49,010 bases of DNA from Porphyrobacter sp. TH134 (GTDB taxonomy: Bacteria; Pseudomonadota; Alphaproteobacteria; Sphingomonadales; Sphingomonadaceae), in assembly GCF_002855495.1 (NCBI RefSeq), contig NZ_PKRO01000021.1:1-49010 (forward strand), given 5' to 3'. A program made the translations under genes and the position numbers. This document shows positions 15,611 to 24,835 of the stretch, in pieces (positions within the stretch are counted from its first letter, which is position 1; every line of letters starts with the position of its first letter). Below the pieces are notes generated by a model. It was not told the DNA's origin. It ran no database searches and was given only the letters and a program-made list of their open reading frames with translations.

Positions 15611-16233
15611 CCGCCAACACCATGACCCGCCGCCTTTCCATCTTTCCGCTGACCGGCGCCGTGCTGTTTCCCGGGATGCAGCTGCCGCTCCACCTGTTTG
15701 AGCCGCGGTACCGCGCGCTGGTGAGCGATGCGTTGATTCGCGACCGCCAGATCGCGATGATCCAGCCGCAAAGCCCGGTCGAAGGCGCGCCGCTGTACAA
15801 GGTCGGCTGTATCGGCAAGATCGGCGAAGTGCAGGCGATGGAGGATGGGCGCTATAACATCATCTTGGAAGGCACGGCCCGGTTCCGGCTGGTGCGCGAG
15901 CTGGATGTCGCCACCGCTTTCCGCCAGATCGAAGCCGAGGTCTATGCCGAGGACGAGGACGAAACCCTCTCCCACGCCCAGCGCGGCGGGTTCGAGCGTG
16001 AGGCGCGGCGCTTTGCCGATATGCAGGGTTACAGCGTCGACTGGGATTCGGTCGAACGGCTGGATGATCGCTCGCTCATCAACGGCGTTTCGCAGATTGC
16101 TCCGTTCGATCCGGCCAGCAAGCAGGCGCTGCTGGAGGCCGAAACCCTGACCGACCGGTGCGAATTGCTGGTGCAGTTGATGCAGTTTTACGGGCGCACC
16201 GACGGCAGCGAGGAAATCACCACCCTGCAATAA
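15607..16233 (+). CDS. LON peptidase substrate-binding domain protein
   Basis: A 208-residue single-domain protein matching the Lon N-terminal (LAN/PUA-like) domain: RLSIFPLTGAVLFPGMQLPL at 6-25, LFEPRYRALV, then a beta-rich segment (YKVGCIGKIGEVQAMEDGRYNIILEGTARF style) and helices to the C-terminus. It has no ATPase or protease part. Such proteins are thought to bind unfolded polypeptides. Its ATG overlaps the cnoX stop (ATGA), so it is translationally coupled to a chaperone, which supports a proteostasis role. ATG at 15622 is an alternative start. Confidence 0.85.
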   Translation: MTANTMTRRLSIFPLTGAVLFPGMQLPLHLFEPRYRALVSDALIRDRQIAMIQPQSPVEGAPLYKVGCIGKIGEVQAMEDGRYNIILEGTARFRLVRELDVATAFRQIEAEVYAEDEDETLSHAQRGGFEREARRFADMQGYSVDWDSVERLDDRSLINGVSQIAPFDPASKQALLEAETLTDRCELLVQLMQFYGRTDGSEEITTLQ

Positions 16234-16234
16234 A

Positions 16235-16256
16235 GCGGGGTGTTAGCCCGCCTTTT
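16235..16256 (+). terminator. Terminator after the cnoX-LonSB operon
   Basis: GCGGG (16235-16239) pairs with CCCGC (16247-16251) and is followed by CTTTT. It overlaps the stop codon of the convergent lipoprotein gene, so the same structure may serve both directions. Confidence 0.5.
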
Positions 16257-16692
16257 GCTTATCGATACAGGCGCTGATGACCGGCAATTCGCGCTCCAGC
16301 GCCTCGCGGGTGGCCAGCACCCGGGTTGAGGATACCACCAAAGCATCGACATCCGCGTCGGCCATGTCAGGCGCTTTCAGGCGGCCGGCCCGGTCATCCC
16401 AGTAGCCCACAATGGCCGGGGTGATTTCCATGATCTTGGCAGGCACATCGCCGGCGGGCATGATTTTCTGGGCAGCCGCTGCGGCCGAAACAAGACCGCG
16501 GCATTTCCAGGCTTCTTCAACTTCGGCCCGGGTGGCGGGGGTTGTTTCGCTGGTCAGAGCGGCCGCGGTTACGCTGCCGGCGGTGCTGGTGCCCGCCGGG
16601 TCTGGAGCGCCATCTGCCCCCGTATCTGCGCCGGTTTCCGAACCGCAGGCCGCAAGTCCGGCCAGAACAAGTGTGAGTGTCAGCATCCGCAT
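16243..16692 (-). CDS. Small secreted lipoprotein, unknown function
   Basis: A 149-residue protein with a lipoprotein signal peptide: basic start, hydrophobic stretch, and lipobox LAAC with the lipidated cysteine at 16. After a Thr/Ala/Gly-rich linker (17-55) a compact domain follows (EEAWKCRGLVSAAAAAQKIMPAG... ending VISACIDKQKAG) with two cysteines that could form a disulfide. ATG at 16692 has AAAGGAAAA ahead of it. I do not recognise the family. It is convergent with the LonSB gene and stands alone. Confidence 0.7.
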   Translation of the reverse strand: MRMLTLTLVLAGLAACGSETGADTGADGAPDPAGTSTAGSVTAAALTSETTPATRAEVEEAWKCRGLVSAAAAAQKIMPAGDVPAKIMEITPAIVGYWDDRAGRLKAPDMADADVDALVVSSTRVLATREALERELPVISACIDKQKAG

Positions 16693-16811
16693 GGCTTTTT
16701 CCTTTCGTGGAGAAAACCGCAAATGATCACAAAAGCGGACATGGGATGCGCACGCTGGCGCGATTCTTTTCACAACGGCGCGTTGGTTCGTGCCTTCTTT
16801 TCTACGGCAAA

Positions 16812-16837
16812 AGCCCGGAACCTTGCGGTTCCGGGCT
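16812..16837 (-). terminator. Intrinsic terminator of the flagellin gene
   Basis: AGCCCGGAACC (16812-16822) and GGTTCCGGGCT (16827-16837) form a perfect 11-base-pair stem with a 4-base loop; on the minus strand it is followed by a short U-run (TTTGCC). It is 56 bases beyond the fliC stop. Confidence 0.8.
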
Positions 16838-16842
16838 CTGCA

Positions 16843-16870
16843 GGCCGCCTCCAAGGGGCGGAAGGCGGCC
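16843..16870 (-). terminator. Second hairpin between fliC and its terminator
   Basis: GGCCGCC (16843-16849) pairs with GGCGGCC (16864-16870). It stands between the fliC stop and the main terminator and may stabilise the 3' end of the abundant flagellin mRNA (inference). Confidence 0.4.
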
Positions 16871-16892
16871 CACGGGAACGGGGGCGTAGGGA

Positions 16893-17723
16893 TTAACGCA
16901 GCAGCGACAGGACGTTCTGTTGCGACTGGTTGGCCTGCGCCAGCATCGCGGTGGAGGCCTGGCCGAGGATCTGCGCCTTGGCGAGCGCGGTGGTTTCCGC
17001 CGAATAATCGGTGTCCATGATCCGCGAACGCGCGTCGGTCAGGTTGGTCGAGACGTTGGTGAGGTTGTTCACCGCCGACTGGAGCCGGTTCTGCACCGCA
17101 CCCAGACCGGCGCGGGCGGTGGTGACGGCACCGATGGCGTCATCAAAGTTGGCAAGGGTGGGGGCAGTGGTATTCAAGGTGCCATTGGTAATATCGATGA
17201 CGGTGGTGATTTCGGTCGCACCTTCGAGATCCGGCAATTCAATCTCGACGACGTCATTGGCTGTTGCGCCTGCCTGAATGGACACGGTGCCAGCCGTGCC
17301 GCCCGAGCCATCGAACAGGTTGATACCGTTGAACTGCGTGTTCTGAAGCACCGACGTGATCTGCGCGGCAAGGGCGTCCTGTTCCACAGTGATATTGGCA
17401 AGGTCGTCAGTCGAATAGGTGCCGTTCTCGCTCTGCACGGCCAGTTCGCGCATCCGCTGGAGCATGTTGGTGACTTCGTCCAGCGCGCCTTCTGCCGTCT
17501 GGGCGAGGCTGATGCCGTCGTTCGCGTTACGCACGCCCTGCGACATGCCGCGGATCTGCGAGGTGAAGGAGGCGGCAATCGCAAGGCCGGCGGCGTCGTC
17601 AGCGGCGCTGTTGATCCGGCTGCCGGTCGACAGACGCTGCATGGACGTGCCGAGCATTTTGCCGGCCGAGACGCTGGCGTTGGTGGCGCGGAGCGCCGAG
17701 ATGTTGGTACCGATAACGTTCAT
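16893..17723 (-). CDS. fliC: Flagellin
   Basis: A 276-residue flagellin made of the conserved N-terminal D0/D1 helices ([17 protein letters not shown], then [19 protein letters not shown]), a small variable middle (about 135-190) and the C-terminal D1/D0 helices ([15 protein letters not shown], ending [12 protein letters not shown]). The short middle means no elaborate D2/D3 surface domains. It is the filament subunit exported through the FliPQR-FlhB gate encoded next door. ATG at 17723 is the conserved family start. It is divergent from the flagellar activator, with 281 bases between. Confidence 0.97.
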   Translation of the reverse strand: MNVIGTNISALRATNASVSAGKMLGTSMQRLSTGSRINSAADDAAGLAIAASFTSQIRGMSQGVRNANDGISLAQTAEGALDEVTNMLQRMRELAVQSENGTYSTDDLANITVEQDALAAQITSVLQNTQFNGINLFDGSGGTAGTVSIQAGATANDVVEIELPDLEGATEITTVIDITNGTLNTTAPTLANFDDAIGAVTTARAGLGAVQNRLQSAVNNLTNVSTNLTDARSRIMDTDYSAETTALAKAQILGQASTAMLAQANQSQQNVLSLLR

Positions 17724-17776
17724 TGGTCGAAACTCCCGGATGGTCAGGCAGGACGAACAAGCCCGTCGCTGCTGGC

Positions 17777-17808
17777 GATTAGAGCGGCTGGCTGCCGGGA
17801 AGTTTAAG
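17777..17808 (-). promoter_or_regulatory. Candidate sigma-28-like promoter of fliC
   Basis: On the minus strand TTAAACTT is followed, after about 14 bases, by GCCGCTCTAA, which resembles the flagellar sigma-28 consensus (TAAA, then GCCGATAA) with two mismatches. The distance to the fliC ATG is about 55 bases. No sigma-28 gene is in the window; this is a weak motif call. Confidence 0.3.
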
Positions 17809-18004
17809 CAAGAAAAATAATTCCCTTTTATCATTGTGTTAGATCAATGGAGCGCCCCCGTTCGCGGCACGTCGCCACCGCGCTCTACGTGTTCGCCGCT
17901 GGCGTTCTAGGGGAAGCTACGGGGGCTTAAATTTGCCACCTGTCCAGCCTGATTGCGGCAGAGGATTGCCGAGACCAACCTCCACCAACGGCACAGGGGC
18001 TAGC

Positions 18005-19291
18005 ATGATGGAACGGGCAAGAGATGCGGTGCACCGCGCAGCCGCGCAGCCGCACAAGGCCGCGATGCACGACATTCTGATCGGCATGACTGTGCCGCTG
18101 ATGGGCGGGCCGTGGCAGCGCGACCGGATTGTGCTGGGTGATGACCTGCGCCAGCCGATTGCTGCGGCCATTGCGCGCAGCGGCAAGGTGGCGATTGCGC
18201 TGGACCATGCGGCGGTCCCGTCCCTTGCGCTGTCCGGGGCGAACCGGATCGCGCTTGCCTATGATCCCGCGGCGCTGCCCGAAGCGCGCGCGGCGTTGCT
18301 CGCGGCGGCGGCGCATGGCGGCTGGCCGGTGGCGGGCGATCCGCAATCGCTGGCGCTGCTGACGCTGGCCGAACGGATCGCGGCCAGCGAAATCCCGGTG
18401 CTGCTGGAAGGCCCGACCGGCACCGGCAAGGAAGTGCTGGCGCGTTTCGTCCACCGCCTGTCGGCGCGTGCCGATGGCCCCTTTGTCGCCGTCAATTGCG
18501 CCGCGATGCCCGAAGCGATGCTGGAAGCGCTGTTGTTCGGCCACAAGAAGGGCGCCTTTACCGGCGCGGCTGAAGCGGCCGAAGGTCTGTTCCGCGCGGC
18601 CGATGGCGGCACGCTGCTGCTCGACGAGATCGGCGAACTGCCGCTGGCCCTGCAATCCAAGATGCTGCGCACGCTTCAGGAAGGCGAGGTTTTGCCGCTG
18701 GGCGCGACCAAGCCCTTGAAGGTCGATGTGCGGGTGGTGGCAGCGACCAACCGCCATCTGGCCGCCGAGGTCGAGGCCGGGCGCTTCCGCGAGGATCTGC
18801 TCTACCGCCTCAACGTGTTCCCCCTCACCCTGCCCGCCTTGCGCGACCGGCCCGGCGATATTGCCCCGCTCGCCTTTGCGATGCTGCTGCGCCACGCGCC
18901 GCAGCCGGGCTGGATCGCCGCCGATGCGCTCGCCCTGCTGGAGAGCCACGCCTGGCCGGGCAATGTCCGCGAGCTGGAAAATGTCATCCGCCGCGCGCTG
19001 CTATTGGCAGGCGAGGCGCGGGCCATCGCGTCTGACCACATCATCTTTGATACCGCCGTGCGCGCCGTGCCTGACCCTGCGGCCCTGCCGCTGGCCGAGG
19101 CCGCCAATCAACGCTCGCTGTCCGATGTCGCCTTCGCGTCTGAAGCGCGCGCGATCCTTGATACCCTCGCGCGCCACGGCAACAACCGCGCCGCGACCGC
19201 GCGCAGCCTGGGCATTTCGGAACGCACGCTGCGCTACCGCCTCGCCTCGATGCGCGGTGCCGGGATGCTGGCTGTGGAAGGTGCAGCATGA
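18005..19291 (+). CDS. Sigma-54-dependent flagellar activator (FlbD/FleQ-like)
   Basis: A 428-residue enhancer-binding protein. The AAA+ domain carries Walker A GPTGTGKE at 136-143, the sigma-54-contacting GAFTGA at 183-188 and Walker [11 protein letters not shown] at 201-210; a Fis-type HTH follows near 395-415 ([21 protein letters not shown] region, partly). The N-terminal 115 residues do not show a phosphorylatable receiver pattern, as in FlbD and FleQ, so activity is probably set by a partner or by nucleotide binding. ATG at 18005 has AGGGG 8 bases ahead; the reading frame is open from 17933. Its stop overlaps fliE by 4 bases, so it heads the flagellar operon and presumably controls it. 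Confidence 0.88.
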   Translation: MMERARDAVHRAAAQPHKAAMHDILIGMTVPLMGGPWQRDRIVLGDDLRQPIAAAIARSGKVAIALDHAAVPSLALSGANRIALAYDPAALPEARAALLAAAAHGGWPVAGDPQSLALLTLAERIAASEIPVLLEGPTGTGKEVLARFVHRLSARADGPFVAVNCAAMPEAMLEALLFGHKKGAFTGAAEAAEGLFRAADGGTLLLDEIGELPLALQSKMLRTLQEGEVLPLGATKPLKVDVRVVAATNRHLAAEVEAGRFREDLLYRLNVFPLTLPALRDRPGDIAPLAFAMLLRHAPQPGWIAADALALLESHAWPGNVRELENVIRRALLLAGEARAIASDHIIFDTAVRAVPDPAALPLAEAANQRSLSDVAFASEARAILDTLARHGNNRAATARSLGISERTLRYRLASMRGAGMLAVEGAA

Positions 19292-19659
19292 GCGGGGTGA
19301 GCGGCATTGGGCGCGCCAGTTTCGGCATCGAGGACGTGATGGCGCTGCGCAGCCAGGTGCTCGCCCGCAGCGCCGCCTTGCGCGATGTGCGCGCGGCGAG
19401 CGAGGCAGGCCGCGCCTTTGCTCCCGCGCAGGCACCCGGATCAGGCTTCGCCGATACGCTGCACACGGCCTTGAAGCAGGTCAGCGCCGTGCAGGAACAT
19501 TCGTCGCAAATGCAGGTCGCCTATGAACGCGGCGCCGTGACCGACATCGCGCAGGTGATGCTGGCCCGGCAGGAAGCGGGCGTTGCCTTCGAGGCCACGC
19601 TGCAAGTGCGCAACAAGCTGCTCAACGCTTATCAAGACATCATGCGGATGGGGGGCTGA
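19288..19659 (+). CDS. fliE: Flagellar hook-basal body protein FliE
   Basis: A 123-residue protein; the conserved C-terminal half ([22 protein letters not shown]..., [26 protein letters not shown]) matches FliE, the adaptor between the MS ring and the rod. It is slightly long because of an Ala-rich N-terminus. Start ATGA overlaps the activator stop; fliF starts 3 bases after its stop. Confidence 0.93.
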   Translation: MSGVSGIGRASFGIEDVMALRSQVLARSAALRDVRAASEAGRAFAPAQAPGSGFADTLHTALKQVSAVQEHSSQMQVAYERGAVTDIAQVMLARQEAGVAFEATLQVRNKLLNAYQDIMRMGG

Positions 19660-19662
19660 TAG

Positions 19663-21345
19663 ATGGCTGACGCTCTGCCCGTGCCTGCCAATCCGGCGGG
19701 CCTGCCGCTTGATCCTGCCACCGCCCAAGGTGCGGGCGGCTGGCGCACCATGCTGCCGCCGCAGGTTGCCGGCTTTGTCAGCCAGCCGGCACTCGCCCGC
19801 GCGCTCCCGGCGCTTGCCGGGGTCGGCGCACTGGCAGCGGCGGCTGGGCTGTGGCTGGCGATATCGTCCGGCCCTGACCGGGTGCTCTACACCAGCCTCA
19901 CCGATGCCGATCGCGCCAAGGTGGTCGAGGTGCTGGAAGCGGGCGGGATCGAATACGCCATCGACAATTCCACCGGCGCGCTGTCGGTGGCCGAAGGGGA
20001 TGTCTACCGCGCCAAGATGCTGGTCGCCAGCGATGCCGGGATCGCCGCGCCCGAAGGGGCTGAAGCGATGCTTGATGCGATGCCGCTAGGCACCTCGCGC
20101 ACGCTGGAGGGCGAACGCCTACGACTGGCGCGCGAACGCGAGCTGACACTGACCATCCGCGAGATCGACGGGATCGAAAGCGTGCGCGTCCACCTCGCCA
20201 CGCCGGAACGATCGGTGTTCGTGCGCGAAAATAATGCGCCAAGCGCATCGGTGATGGTGCGGCTGGTCAGCGGGCGCAGCCTGTCGCCCGATCAGGTTTC
20301 CGCCATCGTCAATCTGGTCGCAGGATCGGTGCCGGGGCTGACGGCGGATGCGGTGCGGGTGGTCGATCAGAACGGCCGCTTGCTATCCGACCCGCGTTCG
20401 CAGGAAGGCGAGGGGCTGACCCTGCAACGCGAGCACGAGGCCAAGCTGAGCGAGCAGCTTGATGCGCTGCTGCTGCCCTTGCTGGGCGAGGGCAATTTCA
20501 GCGCGCAGGTGCAGGTCGAACTTGATCGCAGCGAAGTGACCTCGGCCCGCGAAACCTACGAGAAAGAAGGCGTGGTGCGCACCGAGAGCGCGCGCGAGGC
20601 GACCCGCACGGGCGCAGGGCCGGTGGGCGGGGTGCCGGGTGTGCCCGCCAACACGCCGCCGCCCCAGGCGCAGCTGGTCGACGGCGCGCCGCAGCCTCCC
20701 GCGCCGCCCGCCGCCGCTGCAACCGACACCGAAACCGCGACCGACCGCAGCTACGAATTGGGGCGCGAGGTTGCCGTCACCACCGCCGGGCCGGGCAGTC
20801 TCAAGAAGCTGTCGGTTGCGGTCGCCGTCAGCGATGCCGCGCTCAAAGCCGCAGCGCCCATGACCGCGCAGCAATTGCAGGCGCTGGTCAGTGCGGCCGT
20901 AGGGGCCAATCCCCAGCGCGGCGACATGGTGCAGGTGGTGGCCAGCAAGTTTGAACCGACCGATCTGGAACCGCCCGCTTTCTATGAACAGCCGTGGTTC
21001 GCGATGCTGGTGCGCTATGGCACCGCGCTGCTGGCCGTGCTGCTGGTGCTGCTGCTGGCGGTGCGTCCGCTGATTGGCAAGTGGAAGGGCAAGGCCGCGC
21101 CGCCTGCCTCCGCCGCCGCTGGTGATGCCGTGGCAGCAGACGGCGCCGAGGGCGAGAATACCCAAGCCGAAGAGCTGGCCAGCGATGCGGCCGCGCAGGA
21201 CATCGGCACCCCGCTTGGCGATTTGCCGCGTCAGGTGGAACTGGCCCGGCGGCTCGCCGCCAGCCAGCCCGACCGCGCGGTCGAAGCGCTCCAGCGGATG
21301 CTCGAAGCGCCTGAAACGCGTCCCGCCGAAGCCGGTGCCGCATGA
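19663..21345 (+). CDS. fliF: Flagellar MS-ring protein FliF
   Basis: A 560-residue MS-ring subunit: first membrane helix at about 47-68, YscJ-like ring-building motifs after it (RVLYTSLTDADRAKVVEVLE; GTSRTLEGERLRLARERELT near 145), a Pro/Ala-rich disordered linker at about 320-360, the second helix near 447-470 (LVRYGTALLAVLLVLLLAVR), and a cytoplasmic FliG-binding tail (LARRLAASQPDRAVEALQRML). All FliF landmarks are present and length is normal. Confidence 0.95.
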   Translation: MADALPVPANPAGLPLDPATAQGAGGWRTMLPPQVAGFVSQPALARALPALAGVGALAAAAGLWLAISSGPDRVLYTSLTDADRAKVVEVLEAGGIEYAIDNSTGALSVAEGDVYRAKMLVASDAGIAAPEGAEAMLDAMPLGTSRTLEGERLRLARERELTLTIREIDGIESVRVHLATPERSVFVRENNAPSASVMVRLVSGRSLSPDQVSAIVNLVAGSVPGLTADAVRVVDQNGRLLSDPRSQEGEGLTLQREHEAKLSEQLDALLLPLLGEGNFSAQVQVELDRSEVTSARETYEKEGVVRTESAREATRTGAGPVGGVPGVPANTPPPQAQLVDGAPQPPAPPAAAATDTETATDRSYELGREVAVTTAGPGSLKKLSVAVAVSDAALKAAAPMTAQQLQALVSAAVGANPQRGDMVQVVASKFEPTDLEPPAFYEQPWFAMLVRYGTALLAVLLVLLLAVRPLIGKWKGKAAPPASAAAGDAVAADGAEGENTQAEELASDAAAQDIGTPLGDLPRQVELARRLAASQPDRAVEALQRMLEAPETRPAEAGAA

Positions 21346-22370
21346 GCGCCGAGCTCCCCATCACCGAAGCCGGCACCGCGCTGCTGAGCCGGGCCGACCG
21401 CGCCGCAGTGTTCCTGATGCTGCTCGACGATGCCGAAGCGACCAGTCTGCTGGCGCGCCTCAGCCCGGCCGAGCTTGAAAAACTCGGTGCGGCGATGATG
21501 GCACTGGGTGAGATCGATCAGCCGCACATGGCCGAAGCGCTCGCCGATTTTGCGGGTGAGGCCGCGCGCGAGCTGCTGCCCCAGCGCGGGCGCACCGACC
21601 GGGTGCGCAATCTGCTCGACAAGGCGCTGGGCCCGGCGCGGGCCGACAGCATGATGCAGCGGATCGAGCCTGATGCCGCGCCGCGCAGTCTGGCGCTGGC
21701 GCAATGGTTGGCGCCGGGCGTGCTGGTGCGGCTGATCCTGGATGAACACCCGCAGGTGATCGCCGCGCTGCTGCTGCTGATCGAGCCCGAGCCTGCCGCC
21801 GAGGTGCTGGCCATGCTGCCGCTGGAACTGCAAACGCTGGTGGTCGAGCGCGTGGCGAAAAGCGGGGCCATATCGGCCACCGCCATAGCCACGATCGATA
21901 CGCTGCTGACCCAGCGCATTTCGGCAACCTATGGCACAGCCGCGCTGATGCTGGGCGGCCCGCGCGATGCGGCCAACCTCATCAATCTGGCCGCGGGCGA
22001 GCTGCGCAACACCGTGCTGCCCGCCATTGCCGAACGCGATGCGCCGCTGGCCGAAAAGATCGAAGAAGAACTGTTCACCTTCGAAATGCTGTTCGCGCTC
22101 GATCCGATGTCGATGGGCAGGCTGCTGCGCGATGTCGACAACGAGAAGCTGGTCGATGCGTTGAAGGGTCTCAAGGATCCCGACCGTGCGCCGTTCTTTG
22201 CCGCCATGTCGAGCCGCGCGGCGGACGGCGTGCGCGACGAGATCGACCTGCGCGGACGCCTGTCCAAGGCCGATGTGGCCGCAGCGCAGAAGGCGATTGT
22301 CGAGATTGCCCGCGGGCTGGCCGAAGCAGGCGAAATCGTGATCGGGAATGGCAATGGCGAATTCGTCTGA
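21342..22370 (+). CDS. fliG: Flagellar motor switch protein FliG
   Basis: A 342-residue rotor protein with N, middle and C domains. The EHPQ motif is at 135-138, and the C-terminal torque helix contains the charged residues of the family (ADGVRDEIDLRGRL near 290-305). It transmits torque from the stator (MotAB, not in this window) to the ring. Starts by ATGA overlap with fliF and ends inside the fliH start region (overlap of 23 bases). Confidence 0.95.
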   Translation: MSAELPITEAGTALLSRADRAAVFLMLLDDAEATSLLARLSPAELEKLGAAMMALGEIDQPHMAEALADFAGEAARELLPQRGRTDRVRNLLDKALGPARADSMMQRIEPDAAPRSLALAQWLAPGVLVRLILDEHPQVIAALLLLIEPEPAAEVLAMLPLELQTLVVERVAKSGAISATAIATIDTLLTQRISATYGTAALMLGGPRDAANLINLAAGELRNTVLPAIAERDAPLAEKIEEELFTFEMLFALDPMSMGRLLRDVDNEKLVDALKGLKDPDRAPFFAAMSSRAADGVRDEIDLRGRLSKADVAAAQKAIVEIARGLAEAGEIVIGNGNGEFV

Positions 22371-23046
22371 TTGGCTGGCGCGTCTGGCCGCGCCCGCCCC
22401 TGATGATCGCGCATGGGCCGATCTGGCCGCGCCGGATTGGCTCGCAGCGCTGGATGCGGGGCGGGATGCTGGCGCAATGGCGGGCGATGGCTTTCGCGCC
22501 GCGCTGCCATTTGGCGAGACCGCGCCGCCGCCGCCGCCTGACCCCGAGCCAGTGCCCGATCCCGAACCCGAACCCGAACCCGATCCGGCTGCTGCCGCGG
22601 TAGCGCTTGCCTTTGCCGAGGGGCAGGCGGAAGGGCGCGCTGCTGCCATAGCTGAGGCTGAGGCCCACGGCGCGCGCCAGCGTGCGCTGCGGCTGACCTT
22701 TCGTGCGCTGGATGAAGCCGCGCTGGGCGTGCTGGCCGATGACCTTGCGGCCACCGTTATGGCCTTGTGCGAGAGCGTTCTGGGCGAGGCGGCGCTGGAC
22801 CGCGGCGCGCTGCTGGCGCGCTGTCACGGCGCGGCGCGGCGGATTGGCGGGGCGGCCGATGCCCTGACGCTGCATCTCCATCCCGTTGATCTGGCGGTGC
22901 TGGGCGATGATGCGCTGGCAGGCTGGCGAGTGGTGGGCGACGCGGCGCTGGAACGCGGCACGGTGCTGATCGAAGGGGCCGATGGCTCGGTCTGCGATGG
23001 CCCGGCGGAATGGCGCCGCGCGATCGCCGCGGCGGTGCGCGGATGA
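22348..23046 (+). CDS. fliH: Flagellar assembly protein FliH
   Basis: A 232-residue protein with the FliH/V-ATPase E-subunit-like C-terminal helix region (about 120-230) and an acidic Pro-rich N-terminal half. It regulates FliI ATPase and docks it on the C ring through FliN. Residues about 54-80 hold a Pro-Glu-Pro repeat encoded by a CCCGAA hexamer array. Start ATG at 22348 or 22354. The stop overlaps fliI by 4 bases. Identity rests on position plus weak similarity, as FliH is poorly conserved. Confidence 0.82.
   Translation: MAMANSSDWLARLAAPAPDDRAWADLAAPDWLAALDAGRDAGAMAGDGFRAALPFGETAPPPPPDPEPVPDPEPEPEPDPAAAAVALAFAEGQAEGRAAAIAEAEAHGARQRALRLTFRALDEAALGVLADDLAATVMALCESVLGEAALDRGALLARCHGAARRIGGAADALTLHLHPVDLAVLGDDALAGWRVVGDAALERGTVLIEGADGSVCDGPAEWRRAIAAAVRG
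22555..22584 (+). repeat. In-frame CCCGAA hexamer array inside fliH
   Basis: Five 6-base units, CCCGAT, three CCCGAA, CCCGAT, encode a Pro-Asp/Glu-Pro run. Hexamer gain or loss would keep the frame and lengthen or shorten the linker. No other function is visible. Confidence 0.85.
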
Positions 23047-24377
23047 TCGCCGAATTGCAGCTTGATCTGGCGCGGATGCGGGCCGCTCCGGTGGCGTCCG
23101 GCCCGGTGCTGACAGGCCGCGTGGTGGCCTGCGATGGCGGCCTGATCGAAGTTGCGGGCCTGCCGCTGCCGATTGGCTCGCTGGGCCTCATCGAAAATGA
23201 TGCCGGCGCGCCCTGCCTTGCCGAAGTGATCGGCTTTCGCGCGGGGCACTCGCTGATGATGCTGCTGGGCGATACGATGCTGCTGCGCCCGCAGGCCCGG
23301 GTGCGCGCGCTGGGCAGCCCCGGCGAGGTGCGCGTGGGTGAGGCGCTGCTGGGCCGCGCGGTTGATGCGCTGGGCGATCCGATCGATGATGGCCCGCGGC
23401 TCGATCTGCCCCACGTCTGGCCGCTGGCAGGCAAGCGCGAAGGCGCGCTGGAACGGGCGAGCGTCGAAGTGCCGTTCGATTGCGGGGTGCGGGCGATCAA
23501 TGCCCTCGCCACAATGGGCGTCGGGCAAAGGCTGGGCATTATGGCGGGATCGGGGGTCGGCAAATCCGTGCTGGTCGATACCATCGCGGGTCATGCGGTC
23601 GCCGATGTCACCGTGGTCGCCCTGATCGGCGAGCGGGCGCGCGAGGTGTCCGACTTTGTGAACCGGCACATGGCAGGCCATCGGCGGGGCGGGATCGTGG
23701 TGGTCGCGGTGCCGGCCGATCACGCCCCCAATCTGCGCCTGCGCGCCGCGCAATATGCCAGCGCGATTGCCGAATATTTCCGCGGTCAGGGCAAGCGCGT
23801 GCTGCTGATCCTCGACAGCCTGACCCGCGTGGCGCACGCCGCGCGCGAGCTGGCGCTGGTGCTGGGGGAGCCGGGCGCGGCGCGGGGCTATCCGCCCTCG
23901 GCGCTGGCGGCGGTGACGCGCATTGTTGAGCGTGCAGGCAATTCCGCGCGCACCGGCGGGGCGGTGACCGGGGTCTACACCGTGCTCGCCGATGGGGACG
24001 ATGCCAATGACCCGGTGGTCGATACGGCCCGCGCCATTCTGGATGGACACATCGTCCTGTCGCGCGAATTGGCGCAGCGCGGCCATTATCCGGCGATCGA
24101 TATTCCCGCGAGCCTCAGCCGGGTGATGGATGATATCGTCCCGCCTGATTGTGCCGCTGCCGCGCGGCGGTTGCGTGCGCTGATTGCGGCGCGCGAGGCG
24201 GGGCGCGATCTGGTGATGATGGGGGCCTACCGCGCCGGCGGCGACGCGCTGCTGGACGAGGCGCTGGCGCTCTCCGCGCCGATTGACGCTTTCCTGACGC
24301 AGCGGCGGGGCGAGGCCGAAGCGCTGGCGGCGAGCCAAGCGGCGCTGACCGCGCTGATGGCCCGCAATGACCCGTGA
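23043..24377 (+). CDS. fliI: Flagellar export ATPase FliI
   Basis: A 444-residue F1-beta-like ATPase. P-loop GSGVGKS at 169-175, Walker B VLLILDSLTR near 257, and the AAARGYPPSALAAVTRIVER-type catalytic segment near 285 are all present; the C-terminal domain is normal. It forms a hexamer under the export gate and energises substrate unloading with FliH and FliJ. ATG at 23043 overlaps the fliH stop by 4 bases. Confidence 0.96.
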   Translation: MIAELQLDLARMRAAPVASGPVLTGRVVACDGGLIEVAGLPLPIGSLGLIENDAGAPCLAEVIGFRAGHSLMMLLGDTMLLRPQARVRALGSPGEVRVGEALLGRAVDALGDPIDDGPRLDLPHVWPLAGKREGALERASVEVPFDCGVRAINALATMGVGQRLGIMAGSGVGKSVLVDTIAGHAVADVTVVALIGERAREVSDFVNRHMAGHRRGGIVVVAVPADHAPNLRLRAAQYASAIAEYFRGQGKRVLLILDSLTRVAHAARELALVLGEPGAARGYPPSALAAVTRIVERAGNSARTGGAVTGVYTVLADGDDANDPVVDTARAILDGHIVLSRELAQRGHYPAIDIPASLSRVMDDIVPPDCAAAARRLRALIAAREAGRDLVMMGAYRAGGDALLDEALALSAPIDAFLTQRRGEAEALAASQAALTALMARNDP

Positions 24378-24807
24378 AGCGCGGCGGTTGGCGCTGCTGC
24401 GCCGCCAGAGCCTGATCGCCGACGTGGCGCGCAAGCAGGCGCTGCGCGCGCTGGCCGAAGCGCTGGATGCCGAAGCGCGCCACCAGGCGCTGGCGCAGCG
24501 CAGCCGCGCGCTGGTGGCCGCCAGCGCGCCGCGCGCCGGGGCGACCACGGGCGCCGCCTTGCAGGCCCGCGCGGGCTTTACCGCGGGGCTGGCGCAGCTG
24601 GCCGCCAGCGCCGGGGATGCGGCCCGCGATGCGTCGCGCCAAAGCGCGTGGCAGGCCGATAGCCTCGCCCAGGCCGAAACCCGGGCCAAGCGGCTGGCCG
24701 AACGCACCGCGGAAGCCCGCGCCGCCCACGCCTCGGCCCGCGCAAGGGCCGAGGCGGCCCGCACCATCCCGCTGGCACGCAAGTTGCAAAGCCGTTCGGG
24801 CGGCTGA
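24367..24807 (+). CDS. fliJ: Putative flagellar export protein FliJ
   Basis: A 146-residue, Ala/Arg-rich, almost wholly helical protein, as expected for the FliJ antiparallel coiled coil that inserts into the FliI ring. It starts 11 bases before the fliI stop and lies between fliI and fliK, the standard fliJ position. Sequence similarity is too weak to prove identity; the call rests on position, size and predicted coiled-coil structure. Confidence 0.75.
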   Translation: MTREARRLALLRRQSLIADVARKQALRALAEALDAEARHQALAQRSRALVAASAPRAGATTGAALQARAGFTAGLAQLAASAGDAARDASRQSAWQADSLAQAETRAKRLAERTAEARAAHASARARAEAARTIPLARKLQSRSGG

Positions 24808-24835
24808 TCCGCCGCCTGTTTTTGAGGATGATGCG

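Noticed and set aside
17830..18004. Possible sigma-54 promoter in the fliC/activator gap
   Set aside because: I looked for GG-N10-GC with TGGC/TTGC context on both strands and found none with correct spacing.
24467..24835. Open frame upstream of the FliK start, in the FliK frame
   Set aside because: It overlaps fliJ in a different frame and lacks FliK features; ATG at 24836 is the sensible start.
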